A DNA stretch of 15,493 nt from Candidatus Subteraquimicrobium carltonvillense (GCA_002339355.1 DDKQ01000050.1:1-15493); one strand, 5' to 3'. Shown: positions 5,650 through 14,870, counted from the first letter of the stretch. Numbers and translations: made by a program. The notes: generated by a model not told the origin, from the sequence alone.

Positions 5650-8064
5650 CTACTTCTTTCGCTCTGGTTTTTTCTCTTCGTATCCCTTAAGCTTTTCCGC
5701 CAGTTCGTGCAGTCTCTTATCCACCGCGTGGTTTACGGTTCCCCTTGGATACGTTCCATCCGGACGCCTTACACCCGCTTCGATTCCCGTTAGAATCTCG
5801 ATTCCTTCGTCAGCGGTCTTCACCACATAGATGTGAAATTTACCCTCGCGCACCGTCTTGATGACCTCTTCTCGGAGCATGAGGTTTTTGACATTCTGAT
5901 GAGGGATGATGACTCCTTGATCTCCAGTTAATCCCTTGGTCTTGCAGCTATAGAAGAAACCCTCAATTTTCTCATTTATTCCACCCACAGGTTGAATTTC
6001 TCCCCTCTGGTTCACGGAGCCCGTCACGGCAATTCCCTGCTTTAATGGGATACCGGAAAGACTTGAAAGGATGGCGTAAAGCTCGGCGCTGGAGGCACTG
6101 TCTCCCTCGACTTCTTCGTATAATTGCTCAAAACATACGGATGCCGAGACCGACAGGGGCTTATCCGCTGCATATCTTTCCCCCAGGTAACCGGTGAGGA
6201 TCATCACCGCCTTGCTGTGAATGCGGCCACTCATCTCAGCTTCTCTTTCGATATTTACGACTCCAGCCTTCCCCATATAAGTCCTTGCTGTGATCCTCGT
6301 GGGCTTCCCGAAAGCATAATCGCCCAGATTGACGAGGGAAATCCCGTTCACCTGACCAATGGTTTCTCCAGCGGTGTCTATGAGAATCGTCCCCTCTTCG
6401 ATGAGTTCCTGGATTTTCTCCTCTATCATCCTCGAGCGGTAAATCTTTTCCTCGATAGCTTTCTTCACATGCTCCGATCTTACGTATCCATCACCATCTC
6501 TTTCAGCCCAAAAGTTGGCCTCAGCGATGATGTCGACCACGTCCATAAAACGAGTTGATAGTTTCTCCTGGTCTTCCACGAGGCGTGATCCATATTCAAC
6601 CACCTTAGCAACTGCGGAGCGGTCGAAATGGCGAAATCCCCGCTTGTGGCAGTAACGACTTATGAGGGTGGCGTATCTCTCCACATTTTTAGGGGTTCGG
6701 TCCATTTCCAAATCGAAATCCGCTTTAACCTTAAAGAGCTTCCTAAAATCCTCATCGAATTGGTAGAGGAGATAATAAAGGAGTGGATGTCCGATCATCA
6801 CAACCTTTACGTCTATGGGTATGGGTTCGGGTTTGAGGGTCGGAGCTGGGATCAGTCTGAATTGTTCCCCAATATTTTCTATAATGGCTTGTCTACTCCT
6901 CAAGGTTCTTTTCAGAGCATCCCAGGCCATGAAGCTCGTGAGCACATCCAAAGTTCTGATGACCAGATAGCCACCGTTGGCTCGATGGATAGCTCCCGCT
7001 CCAATCTTGGTGAAGTCTGTAACCAGTGCCCCACCAAGTTGGACCTGGTATTCAATCCTTCCGAGGAGGTTATAGTATGTGGGACTTGGTTCAAATATAA
7101 CGGGTGCACCCTTAGTATCTGCGTTATTTATCAATACATTTACCCTATATCTCTCAAAGGCTGGTTCTCTTGGGAGCAATTCAATGCCGGGAAGGCTAAT
7201 AACCGGCTTCTTCTCCCCGGCTTTGAAGTCTTCCAGATGCTCCACGATATCTTGTTGGACGGCATCGAGGTACTCAATTACTCTTGAATATTCTCTATAT
7301 CTTTCTTTAAGAGCGTCTAGGAGATGTCCCAAGGCGAAGAGGGCTACTTGCCTGTCGAGCTTTGTCACCTTCTCCCTGGCTTCCTTCTCTAACTCTTTGA
7401 TCCTTCTTGCCGCTTGATTTAAATCGTCCTTTAATTTTTTGCTCTTCTGATCGATTTCTCGGCGCGTTGCCTCGCTGAGCTTTTCATATTCCTCTTCCTT
7501 CAAGGGTTTTCCATAGAGTACGGGGATGGTCAGAATCCCCGTGGCTGTAAGCTTAACACTAAAACCGAGTTTTTCTGCCTCTTTTTGCATTTCCGAGAGA
7601 AGGGCGTCTCTCCTTGATTCAAATTCACCTACGATTTCATTCTTGTGCCTTCTATATTCCTCGCTTTCAAAGGCTTTAGATATCTCGGTTTTGCAATCTT
7701 CAATTAGCTCATTCATATCCTTGGCGAAAGTGCGACCCATCCCCGGCGGCAACTCGACGGCCATGGGTTTATGGGGTTCCGCAAAATTATACACGTAACA
7801 CCAATCGGAGGGCACCCTTTGCTCTTTTGCTATTTTTTGGAGGTAGGATTTGACGGTGAACTCCTTTCCCGTTCCCGCAAGACCGGCTACATAGACGTTG
7901 AAACCAGGGCTTTTTATATTGATGCCGAACTCGAGAGCATTAACTGCTCTCTCTTGACCGATCGTCTCCTCAGATGGGGTTATTTCCTCGGTGGTTTGGA
8001 AAGGAAATTGATTTGGATCCAAATAACTTCTTAGCTTTTCTGGGGATAGTTCAAATCGTTTCAT
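5650..8064 (-). CDS. Lon-like ATP-dependent protease (COG1067, AAA ATPase plus S16 peptidase)
   Basis: This is an 804-residue cytosolic protease of the Lon-related family distinct from classical LonA, because it lacks the LonA N-terminal domain. An ATPase region starts with Walker A GLAGTGKE (61-68). A long Lys/Glu-rich coiled-coil insertion follows (about 130-285), then the rest of the ATPase module, with VVMIGHP near 421-427, and a C-terminal S16 domain (about 570-760). The catalytic dyad is visible: Ser656 in EGDSASS and Lys699 in INEKIEGFF. The last 40 residues are charged. The ATG at 8064 has AGAGGAGA at ideal distance. The in-frame extension to 8115 has no such support. It lies 108 bp downstream of the broken ABC-class ATPase gene in the same direction. 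Protein quality control is the likely role; its substrates cannot be read from sequence. Confidence 0.93.
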   Translation of the reverse strand: MKRFELSPEKLRSYLDPNQFPFQTTEEITPSEETIGQERAVNALEFGINIKSPGFNVYVAGLAGTGKEFTVKSYLQKIAKEQRVPSDWCYVYNFAEPHKPMAVELPPGMGRTFAKDMNELIEDCKTEISKAFESEEYRRHKNEIVGEFESRRDALLSEMQKEAEKLGFSVKLTATGILTIPVLYGKPLKEEEYEKLSEATRREIDQKSKKLKDDLNQAARRIKELEKEAREKVTKLDRQVALFALGHLLDALKERYREYSRVIEYLDAVQQDIVEHLEDFKAGEKKPVISLPGIELLPREPAFERYRVNVLINNADTKGAPVIFEPSPTYYNLLGRIEYQVQLGGALVTDFTKIGAGAIHRANGGYLVIRTLDVLTSFMAWDALKRTLRSRQAIIENIGEQFRLIPAPTLKPEPIPIDVKVVMIGHPLLYYLLYQFDEDFRKLFKVKADFDLEMDRTPKNVERYATLISRYCHKRGFRHFDRSAVAKVVEYGSRLVEDQEKLSTRFMDVVDIIAEANFWAERDGDGYVRSEHVKKAIEEKIYRSRMIEEKIQELIEEGTILIDTAGETIGQVNGISLVNLGDYAFGKPTRITARTYMGKAGVVNIEREAEMSGRIHSKAVMILTGYLGERYAADKPLSVSASVCFEQLYEEVEGDSASSAELYAILSSLSGIPLKQGIAVTGSVNQRGEIQPVGGINEKIEGFFYSCKTKGLTGDQGVIIPHQNVKNLMLREEVIKTVREGKFHIYVVKTADEGIEILTGIEAGVRRPDGTYPRGTVNHAVDKRLHELAEKLKGYEEKKPERKK

Positions 8065-8172
8065 TTGTTCTCCTCTCGCACTTTTATATTTACCCTCGAT
8101 ATTTATCCTCGGCAAGCATCGGAAATATTCAACTCACCTTATTTTAGCTTTTTAGCGCCATAAAAGTCCATA

Positions 8173-8583
8173 TTAAGTCAACCTTGGGCGCTGTTCCCCC
8201 TTTGAAGCCGGAGAACTTTGAATTTTTTCGGTCTCAATCCTAATCTTGAAAGTACGCATCCTGTTTATGGCTGCTGCTATTTCGTAACCTCTCGGAAGAG
8301 CGAACTCACCGGGGTGACCTTTGAAGGTGGATAGAATATCCAGCCCTTTTCTGCTTATGCCTCGTAAGATTGCTTGGATTATCTCGTCCAGCGTGCGCTT
8401 ATCATCGATGTAATTTTGGCTGATATACAGAAGAATTTGCGCAATGGCATTGGTTTGATACTCGTCCACCAACTGCTCCACGCAGCTTAAATCTATGCTC
8501 TGTCGACCAAAGCGAATGAGATTCTTTCCCTCCCCTTTCACCTTGATTTTTTTGCCAGCTTTCGGTTGGAAGCTGGTCTTCAA
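8173..8583 (-). pseudogene. C-terminal piece of the COG3044 ABC-class ATPase, out of frame with the rest
   Basis: The 136 residues shown here, read from an apparent TTG, are not a separate protein family. They resemble the C-terminal domain of COG3044 (predicted ATPase of the ABC class): an F-G-R-x-x-I-D-L then V-E-Q-L-V-D-E-x-Q-T-x-A-I segment, a D-D-K-R-T-L-D-E-I turn, and a final P-R-G-Y-E-I-A-A-A-I-N-R-M-R-T. The same frame continues upstream of the TTG as CEGGTSFGEVTSRIP, which also fits the family. The coding match therefore extends to about 8645 and meets the N-terminal piece there. The two pieces differ by one base in frame. I therefore read this as a frameshifted gene or a sequencing error, rather than an independent start. 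The open frame ends at TAA-type stop 8173-8175. Confidence 0.75.
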
Positions 8584-8597
8584 GGGGATGCGAGAGG

Positions 8598-9914
8598 TTA
8601 CTTCTCCAAAGGAAGTTCCACCCTCACAGATTCGCTGGGCTGCCAGGTGCGGGCAATCTCTTTGGCTTTTTGGGTTACATCCCTGGGTCTGTACTCATCC
8701 ATCATGATCACGGTGTCAGCGACATCGAAGTAGTCCCCAGATCCTCCTATGACGACGATGCTGGAAACTTTCAGGTCATGGTAAAGGAGTTTTGCCTTGT
8801 CGATGAATGAGGTGATGGGTTCCTTCCCTTTGGCCACGAGCGACTGCATTCTCTCATCGCGAATCATGAAATTGGTTGCGGAGGTATCCTCGTCTATGAG
8901 AAGAAGACTGGTCCCAATCTCCAGAGCCTCCATGATGTTTGCAGCTTGACTGGTGCTTCCGCTGGCATCATCGGTACAAAAAGCGGAAGTACTTTTCCCC
9001 ACGGGAAGATTTTGAATGAAGGAGCTGATATTCACCTTTTCAATCCTCCGACCATCCTCGGCTCTGATCTTTACGGCATCACTTCTCGTTATGACTAGTT
9101 CCCTTCCATCCCCTGGGATGTGATTATAGACTCCCCTTTCCACAGCTTTAAGTAAAGTGGTCTTTCCATGGTAACCACCACCTACGATGAGAGTTACCCC
9201 TTCGGGTATTCCCATCCCTCTTATCTCCCCTTGATGAGGCAAGGAAATGAGGACTCTTAGAGAAGAAGGTGAATGGAATGGTATCGCTTCTCTTATTGAC
9301 ATTGGTTTGTCACTTATCCCTGATTCCCTCGGAAGAATGGAGCCATCAGCCACGAAAGCCACCAGCCTTCGACTAACAAGCTCCTTTCGCAGGAACTCCT
9401 GGTCTTCATGGAGATGCACTTGGTTCCTGAGGGTATCTGGATCATATCTCGCGAAGAACAGAGAATCCTCAACCACTTGGGGAAGTTCCCCAAAGAACAT
9501 TTCAAGAGCCTCCTTTCCAAGGATGGTTCTTCCTCGAGCGGGAAGTCCTATTGAAAGCCTGGCCTCAATGTACTCGGTGGTAGCTAGCACGGACGTCCTT
9601 TTTAGTACCTCCTGTCCACACTTCTGAATCTCTATAAGACCACTTTTGCCGGTTCCCCTATTTCCCCTAACATGGTGGGAGATTGCCAAAGCTATTCTCC
9701 GTGTAATGAAATCTTCAAAGGCCGTTTTTCTGATTTCATTTTTAAGATACTCCAGTGGAAATTTAGCTAAATCTTGACCCACACGGATCCTTATCTTTGA
9801 GGGAGTAGCGAAGGGATCTCCCTGAACGTGGTCGATGAACAGCTTAAATTTGGGGAAAAAGTAAATCCCCGCAAGGATTCTGTAAGCCTTATAGCCCTTT
9901 TCATCGATTTGCAA
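8598..9914 (-). CDS. COG3044 predicted ATPase of the ABC class, N-terminal and ATPase part (frame broken at its 3' end)
   Basis: These 438 residues cover most of a family normally about 560-580 long. Conserved parts are the N-terminal GYKAY and HVQGDPFA motifs (about 7-36), RGTGKSGLI near 86-94, the Walker A-like GGGYHGKTTLL (about 247-257), NHIPGDGRE, the signature DASGSTSQAANIMEALE, Walker B LLLIDEDTSATNFMIRD, and GGSGDYFDVADTVIMMD near the end. The molecular role is unknown; the family is stand-alone and soluble. After ARTW (about 8646) the reading leaves the family consensus and stops at 8598, while the conserved continuation lies in the -1 frame. One missing C in ACC(C)TGG would restore it. 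The TTG start at 9914 has no good ribosome binding site. Upstream in the same frame MKMPQAQENL would lead in, but is cut by a TAG, which suggests further damage or an unusual start. Confidence 0.85.
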   Translation of the reverse strand: MQIDEKGYKAYRILAGIYFFPKFKLFIDHVQGDPFATPSKIRIRVGQDLAKFPLEYLKNEIRKTAFEDFITRRIALAISHHVRGNRGTGKSGLIEIQKCGQEVLKRTSVLATTEYIEARLSIGLPARGRTILGKEALEMFFGELPQVVEDSLFFARYDPDTLRNQVHLHEDQEFLRKELVSRRLVAFVADGSILPRESGISDKPMSIREAIPFHSPSSLRVLISLPHQGEIRGMGIPEGVTLIVGGGYHGKTTLLKAVERGVYNHIPGDGRELVITRSDAVKIRAEDGRRIEKVNISSFIQNLPVGKSTSAFCTDDASGSTSQAANIMEALEIGTSLLLIDEDTSATNFMIRDERMQSLVAKGKEPITSFIDKAKLLYHDLKVSSIVVIGGSGDYFDVADTVIMMDEYRPRDVTQKAKEIARTWQPSESVRVELPLEK

Positions 9915-10070
9915 TATCTTTTTCTAGAGATTTTCTTGCGCTTGGGGCATCTTCATTTCAAAAATTAAAGGATCCCAATGATTTATTAAAGTCATTTTGG
10001 GGCGACTGAGAGTGATTATAGCTATAAGGGGATTATGATCAATCAATGAGGGTCAACATTCCCGTGGTGG

Positions 10071-10814
10071 TCATTGGTGAACTGTGAAGATTCTCTCTGC
10101 TACACCGGGATGCTGTCCCAAAGGTCCAATTGGCACGCCATTTTTCTCAATTTCCACTCCTCTGGCGTTGCCGGCTCGAACGAAGATCGAATCTTTACCC
10201 TTCCACTCCATAACTTGATCTTTTTTGAGTGTTCCTTCGTAAACTTTCACTCCATCAACAACGATCCTAAGCCAGCAACCCTTTTCATCTGTGACCCTCA
10301 TCTTGATGGCAAATTCCTTTGGAGGTTGAGGAGAAGGAGGTGCAGGAGTCGTAACTTTGCTTTCCTCTGGTTTGGATGTTTCCTCCTTATTTTTCACCTC
10401 AACCGTGGGTGGGATCTTTTCTCTACGAGGCAAAGGCTTTCTTTTAAGACTACTCCAACCGAAAAAACCTATGGTCAGTAAAAATACTAGTACCAAGGTG
10501 GTGGCAAAGGCAATCCTTTTAGAATGTCTGGTCGGAGGTGGGGTGATGGGTATAGTCTTTGCCTCATATTTTGGCGGTGGCTCTTCATATTCTCGCTTAT
10601 ATTGTTCGATTAAAGGAATGGGGTCAAGTCCCAGACAAGTGGCATAACTCCGAATGAACCCTTTTGCGTATACATTTCCTGGCAGCACATCAAACTTGTT
10701 GTTCTCAATGGCCTCCAGATACTTGCTCCTAATTTTTGTTGCTCTTTCCATATCCTTGATGGTTTTGCCCCGATTCCTACGGGCTTCAGAGATTACCTCA
10801 CCGATAGAGTCCAC
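10071..10814 (-). CDS. RodZ-like protein: HTH domain, single membrane span, DUF4115
   Basis: This is a 247-residue protein with three parts. An HTH_25/Xre-type helix-turn-helix (about 4-70) includes the family hallmark YLEAIENNKFDVLPGNVYAKGFIRSYA. It is followed by a single transmembrane helix (about 101-120) with a basic cytoplasmic side, then a Pro/Lys/Glu-rich linker (125-167). A C-terminal DUF4115 domain follows (about 172-246; CWLRIVVDGVKVYEGTL and RAGNARGVEIEKNGVPIGPLG). This is the RodZ architecture, in which the HTH contacts MreB or FtsZ-linked cytoskeleton and the outer domain faces the wall. I chose GTG at 10814, with GGGTGGGAAG just upstream. An open extension to 10976 runs into ftsK and is unlike the family. 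It follows ftsK by 121 bp, an arrangement seen in many Gram-positive genomes. Confidence 0.88.
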   Translation of the reverse strand: MDSIGEVISEARRNRGKTIKDMERATKIRSKYLEAIENNKFDVLPGNVYAKGFIRSYATCLGLDPIPLIEQYKREYEEPPPKYEAKTIPITPPPTRHSKRIAFATTLVLVFLLTIGFFGWSSLKRKPLPRREKIPPTVEVKNKEETSKPEESKVTTPAPPSPQPPKEFAIKMRVTDEKGCWLRIVVDGVKVYEGTLKKDQVMEWKGKDSIFVRAGNARGVEIEKNGVPIGPLGQHPGVAERIFTVHQ

Positions 10815-10935
10815 GGCTTCCCACCCTTTCTGACCAATACATTTCAACTTTAAATTATCACAAAGAAATTTCCCTTGGAAGGTTAGAGAGAAAATAGTTG
10901 AGATTGGTTGAGCTAGTTGAGCGACGAGAGTTGAG

Positions 10936-13062
10936 TTATTGCTCTCTTGCTCTTTTAATCCGCTCGAGTTCTTCAAGGGTTATGAGCACCGCTCTCGGTT
11001 TGCTACCTTCATAACCTCCTACAATGCCTCTTTCCTCGAGCATATCTATTAATCGAGCGGCTCGGGCATAACCCACACGAAGGCGCCTTTGGAGCATGGA
11101 TATGGAAGCTTGACCAGTGGTCACAACGAGCTCCATGGCTTGATCAAGGAGTTCGTCTTCGTAATCATATCCCAACTTCGATCGGTGCTCCTCTAGTATT
11201 TCTGTTTTATATTCTGGCTTCGCTTGTTTTTTAATAAAGTTGGTAATCATTTCAATCTCCGGCTCGGTTACGAAGGATCCTTGGATTCGCCTGGGCTTGC
11301 TTCCCGCGGTGATGAAAAGCATATCTCCCTTGCCCACGAGTTTCTCCGCTCCTCCCATATCCAAGATCACCCGGGAGTCCGTCTGGGAGGATACAGCGAA
11401 GGCGATCCGCGATGTGATATTAGCCTTTATGAGACCGGTGATTATATCCACCGATGGCCTTTGGGTTGCAATCACCAGGTGAATTCCCACGGCTCTGGCA
11501 AGCTGAGCGATGCGGCAGATGGCATCCTCTACCTCTCCGGGAGAGACCATCATCAAATCGGCCAGTTCGTCGATGACGATCACTATATAGGGCATTGGCT
11601 CCTTATCCGTATCCTTAACTCTCACGTTGTAACCGTCGATGTTCCTCGCCCCTACTTCAGCTAGAGTTTTGAACCTTTCCTCCATCTCCTCCACAGCCCA
11701 GGTTAAAACAGATGCCGCTTGTTTGGGGTGAGTGACCACGGGGGTTATGAGGTGAGGTATGTCCCTAAACGATGCGAGTTCAATACGTTTTGGGTCTATG
11801 AGTATCATCTTAACCTCACCGGGTCGAGCTCGCATGATGAGGGAGGTGAGGAGGCTATTTATGCAAACACTTTTGCCCGACCCAGTGGCTCCCGCGACGA
11901 GTAAGTGGGGCATTTCACCGAGGTTTGCCAATACGGGTTGCCCTGCGATATCTTTACCTACCCCTATGGTGAGTAACCCCTTTGCCTCTCTGGCTTCGGG
12001 AGTGGAGAGAACATCGCCCAGGGTTACTAACTCGCGATATTGATTGGGTACCTCGATACCGATGGCTGATTTTCCAGGAATTGGAGCTAAAATTCTCACG
12101 TCGGCCGTGGCTAAAGCCAATGCGATGTCATCGGCCAAGCTTAACACGCGGTTAACTTTCACTCCGGTTGCGAGCTGAATCTCAAATCTGGTGACCGTGG
12201 GACCCTTGATGACTTTACTCACCGTGGCGTCAACATCGAAATTCTGCAAAGTCCTTTCCAAGATGCGGATACTCTCCCTTATGTTCTTTTTCGAGAGAAG
12301 ACCTCTGGTTGGAGGAGTTCGCTTGAGAAAGGATGGTGGTGGAAGCTGATAGATTTCGGATGAAATGTATCGTTTTTCCAACCTCTTTGCCAACCACGTA
12401 GTTTCTTTCATGAAGGCATCCTGACTGATTACGATGGGTGTTTCCAACTCTGGCTTACCTATAGTTTTGGGTTCCTCCTTTAACTCCGGCTCTGGGTATA
12501 CCGTTATTTGTTCTCGTTCCGGGTGAGCTTTCCTTAGTGCTTTTTTAAACGTGAATAACACGAATTTTGAACCTTCGGCGGCTCTTGAAAATAAATCGGA
12601 TATGGAGATACCCGTGCAGAAGACCGTTCCGATGATCAGGAGAGCGGAGAGCAGAATATAGGCATTTATTGTCCCTAAAAGGGTTCTTAGAACATAGGAA
12701 AGACAGGCACCCGTGAATCCCCCATGGGAAAACAGAAATTTTGGTTCGAATTCCTTTAGAGCCGGTGTACTTAAGTGTACAATGGAGACGATGCTTACAA
12801 AGCAAAGCATAAGACCCAACCCAACCCATTCCAAATTAATCCTGGGTCTATGCAAAAGGAAGAGTACGCCCCATATGGCCAGAAATATTGGGATGAGGAA
12901 CCTTCCCGATCCAACAAGATATTTCAGAGAAATAACCACGTAGTGACCTATAATCCCCGTGGCCGATGTTAAGATGCAAACCATGAGAAGAATGGCGAAA
13001 GCGATCAATGAAATCCCATAGATTTCTTCAAGGTGCTTTTTCGAGATTTCCTTGTTTCTCAT
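10936..13062 (-). CDS. ftsK: DNA translocase FtsK/SpoIIIE
   Basis: This 708-residue protein moves chromosomal DNA through the closing septum. Four membrane helices occupy about 16-36, 52-71, 79-97 and 132-150. A relatively short charged/Pro linker (about 175-260) follows, then the alpha/beta motor. Walker A is GATGSGKS (391-398), Walker B IVIVIDELADLM (494-505), with the IATQRPSVDIITGLIKAN motif at 531-548. The gamma winged-helix domain (about 635-700, QRRLRVGYARAARLIDMLEERGIV) reads KOPS/SRS-type orienting sequences. The ATG at 13062 has AAAGGGGAAG just upstream; a TTG at 13083 would precede that site and is unlikely. A TATAAA box on the minus strand (13089-13094) may give ftsK its own promoter, though the -35 is poor. 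The preceding uppP gene ends only 63 bp away. Confidence 0.97.
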   Translation of the reverse strand: MRNKEISKKHLEEIYGISLIAFAILLMVCILTSATGIIGHYVVISLKYLVGSGRFLIPIFLAIWGVLFLLHRPRINLEWVGLGLMLCFVSIVSIVHLSTPALKEFEPKFLFSHGGFTGACLSYVLRTLLGTINAYILLSALLIIGTVFCTGISISDLFSRAAEGSKFVLFTFKKALRKAHPEREQITVYPEPELKEEPKTIGKPELETPIVISQDAFMKETTWLAKRLEKRYISSEIYQLPPPSFLKRTPPTRGLLSKKNIRESIRILERTLQNFDVDATVSKVIKGPTVTRFEIQLATGVKVNRVLSLADDIALALATADVRILAPIPGKSAIGIEVPNQYRELVTLGDVLSTPEAREAKGLLTIGVGKDIAGQPVLANLGEMPHLLVAGATGSGKSVCINSLLTSLIMRARPGEVKMILIDPKRIELASFRDIPHLITPVVTHPKQAASVLTWAVEEMEERFKTLAEVGARNIDGYNVRVKDTDKEPMPYIVIVIDELADLMMVSPGEVEDAICRIAQLARAVGIHLVIATQRPSVDIITGLIKANITSRIAFAVSSQTDSRVILDMGGAEKLVGKGDMLFITAGSKPRRIQGSFVTEPEIEMITNFIKKQAKPEYKTEILEEHRSKLGYDYEDELLDQAMELVVTTGQASISMLQRRLRVGYARAARLIDMLEERGIVGGYEGSKPRAVLITLEELERIKRAREQ

Positions 13063-13125
13063 TTTTTCTTCCCCTTTGACCAAGCAAATTTATAATTTTT
13101 ATTGTGACCGATAAAACCCTTGCAT

Positions 13126-13953
13126 TTATGACCGCACGTGCGAAAGAAAATAAAGGATAATGGCGATTATTCCCATGATCCAACAGTACCAGGCAAAGAT
13201 TCCAAATCTTCGTTCCTCCAAGGTTTTAAGGACGATCCTTATGGCTATATATCCCGAAATTGCCGCCGTCAAACTTCCTAGAAGCATCACCGGTAATTGT
13301 GAAGGGACGATCTGAGTGGCTTTAACTAGGTAGAAGATGCTCACCGCTACCACGGCGGGGATGGAAAGCAAGAAGGAAAACCTCGCCGCAAATTTTCTAT
13401 TTAAACCGCACTTCAAGCCGGTGATGATGGTCGTACCAGAACGAGATATACCGGGGATTATTGCAACCCCCTGGGCAAAACCTACCCATAGGGCATCGAG
13501 GATCTTCATCTCCGGAAGCCCTCGATTTTCCCCTTTGGATCGTTCTCCCAACCACAGGATACATCCGGTGACGATGAGCATGCCTGAAACCACTAAGATC
13601 GATTTGAATAGGAACTCAAAGATGGGTCTAAAGGCAAATCCGATGATCGCTGTGGGGATCGTGCCTACAATGATCAATACTCCAAATCGAGCGTGAGGAT
13701 CTTCCCAGGGATTATCCATCCCTTGCTTTGAGAAGATGTTAAAATAGGCTTTAAACATTTTAACTATGTCTTCCCAGAATGCAACCATGATTGCGATCAA
13801 AGTCCCCATGTGTAGCAGAGCTTCTAGAAGAGCTCCTGGTTGATCGACTCCTAGATAATGTTCCATCAAAACTAAGTGACCAGAGCTACTAATGGGTAGG
13901 AATTCGGTCAATCCCTGGACAATTCCTAGAATTATTATCTGAATTGGTTTCAT
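13126..13953 (-). CDS. uppP: Undecaprenyl-diphosphatase (UppP/BacA)
   Basis: This 275-residue polytopic membrane enzyme dephosphorylates undecaprenyl diphosphate so that the lipid carrier of peptidoglycan synthesis is recycled; overexpression of such proteins confers bacitracin resistance. Both active-site motifs are intact: QGLTEFLPISSSGHL (13-27, with Glu17 and the SSSGH loop) and PGISRSGTT (167-175). Seven to eight hydrophobic segments fit the family. The ATG at 13953 has only a weak purine run (GAGAAAGA) before it. It follows dapA by 38 bp and precedes ftsK by 63 bp, so it is likely part of the same transcript. In many actinobacterial and firmicute genomes RNase J sits between dapA and ftsK; here uppP occupies that slot. 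Confidence 0.96.
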   Translation of the reverse strand: MKPIQIIILGIVQGLTEFLPISSSGHLVLMEHYLGVDQPGALLEALLHMGTLIAIMVAFWEDIVKMFKAYFNIFSKQGMDNPWEDPHARFGVLIIVGTIPTAIIGFAFRPIFEFLFKSILVVSGMLIVTGCILWLGERSKGENRGLPEMKILDALWVGFAQGVAIIPGISRSGTTIITGLKCGLNRKFAARFSFLLSIPAVVAVSIFYLVKATQIVPSQLPVMLLGSLTAAISGYIAIRIVLKTLEERRFGIFAWYCWIMGIIAIILYFLSHVRS

Positions 13954-13991
13954 TTAAATGATCTTTCTCAAAAATATGGAATATGAGCACT

Positions 13992-14870
13992 TTACACGAC
14001 TTTTGCATCTCTCATGATCTTTTCCAGTTTTGAAATCTGCTCCCGGTTGGCCTCAATGAGCGGTGGCCTTGGTGCGCCTACATCAATGCCCTTAAGTTTA
14101 ACTGCAGCCTTAACCATAATGGGATTGGTCGTCATGAACAGGGCTTTAAATAGGGGCAATAAACGCAGATGAAGCTCAAGGGCCTCTTGAGTATTGCCTT
14201 GTTTATAAGCCTTTATCATTTGTTGAATTTCCCTACCCGCGATGTGAGAAGCGACACTGATGACGCCTACTCCCCCCAGGGCGATTATGGGAAGGGTGGA
14301 GCTATCGTCTCCACTGTAAACGAGAAAATCATCGGGGGTTTCGCTCACAATCTTGGCTATTTGTACCAAATTCCCGCTGGCCTCCTTTATTCCCACGATA
14401 TTATGGACTTTGGACAGAGCAATCGCCGTTGAAGCTTCCAGATTCTGAGCCGTGCGCGAGGGTACGTTGTACAAGATTATGGGGAGCGAGGTACTTTCGG
14501 CAATCGTTTTAAAATGGTTATAAAGGCCTTCTTGGGGTGGTTTATTGTAATAGGGTGTTACCAGCATAGAACCATCCACACCCACTTTTTCGGCGCGCTT
14601 AGTCAGTTCTATGCTTTCCGCGGTACAGTAGCTGCCGGTACCAGCGATGACCGTGCCCTTATTGCCAATGGCTTCTTTTACTACCTTGAAGAGTTGAACC
14701 TTTTCATCTGCGGTTAGTGTGGGAGATTCACCCGTGGTGCCGGAGATCACGAGACCATCGGAGCCATTCTCTATGAGATAAGTAGCTAATTCCTGAGCTC
14801 GATTATAATCCAAGGTTAGGTCTCCTTTAAATGGAGTCACCATCGCCGTTAGAACCGATCCAAATTCCAT
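13992..14870 (-). CDS. dapA: 4-hydroxy-tetrahydrodipicolinate synthase
   Basis: DapA condenses pyruvate with aspartate semialdehyde, the first committed step to diaminopimelate (peptidoglycan cross-linking) and lysine. The 292-residue TIM-barrel protein shows GTTGE (44-48, with Thr45 of the catalytic triad), the YYNKPPQEG segment (107-115), the proton-relay Tyr134 in YNVPSRT, and the Schiff-base Lys162 in GIKEASG. The ATG at 14870 follows a strong AGGAGGT seven bases upstream and coincides with the conserved start FGSVLTAMVTPF. The frame is open for another 74 codons, but that stretch is structured intergenic DNA and not protein-like. dapB lies upstream in the same direction, separated by a 302-bp spacer that may contain a regulatory RNA. 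Confidence 0.97.
   Translation of the reverse strand: MEFGSVLTAMVTPFKGDLTLDYNRAQELATYLIENGSDGLVISGTTGESPTLTADEKVQLFKVVKEAIGNKGTVIAGTGSYCTAESIELTKRAEKVGVDGSMLVTPYYNKPPQEGLYNHFKTIAESTSLPIILYNVPSRTAQNLEASTAIALSKVHNIVGIKEASGNLVQIAKIVSETPDDFLVYSGDDSSTLPIIALGGVGVISVASHIAGREIQQMIKAYKQGNTQEALELHLRLLPLFKALFMTTNPIMVKAAVKLKGIDVGAPRPPLIEANREQISKLEKIMRDAKVV

Noticed and set aside
6628..7287. 219-codon open frame on the plus strand inside the Lon-like gene
   Set aside because: It is fully antisense to a well-conserved protease domain and has no recognisable motif. It is a shadow of the real gene.
8598..8650. Programmed -1 frameshift site in the COG3044 ATPase
   Set aside because: No heptameric slippery sequence or convincing downstream stem is seen at the junction, and the family is normally encoded in one frame. 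Deletion or sequencing error is more likely.
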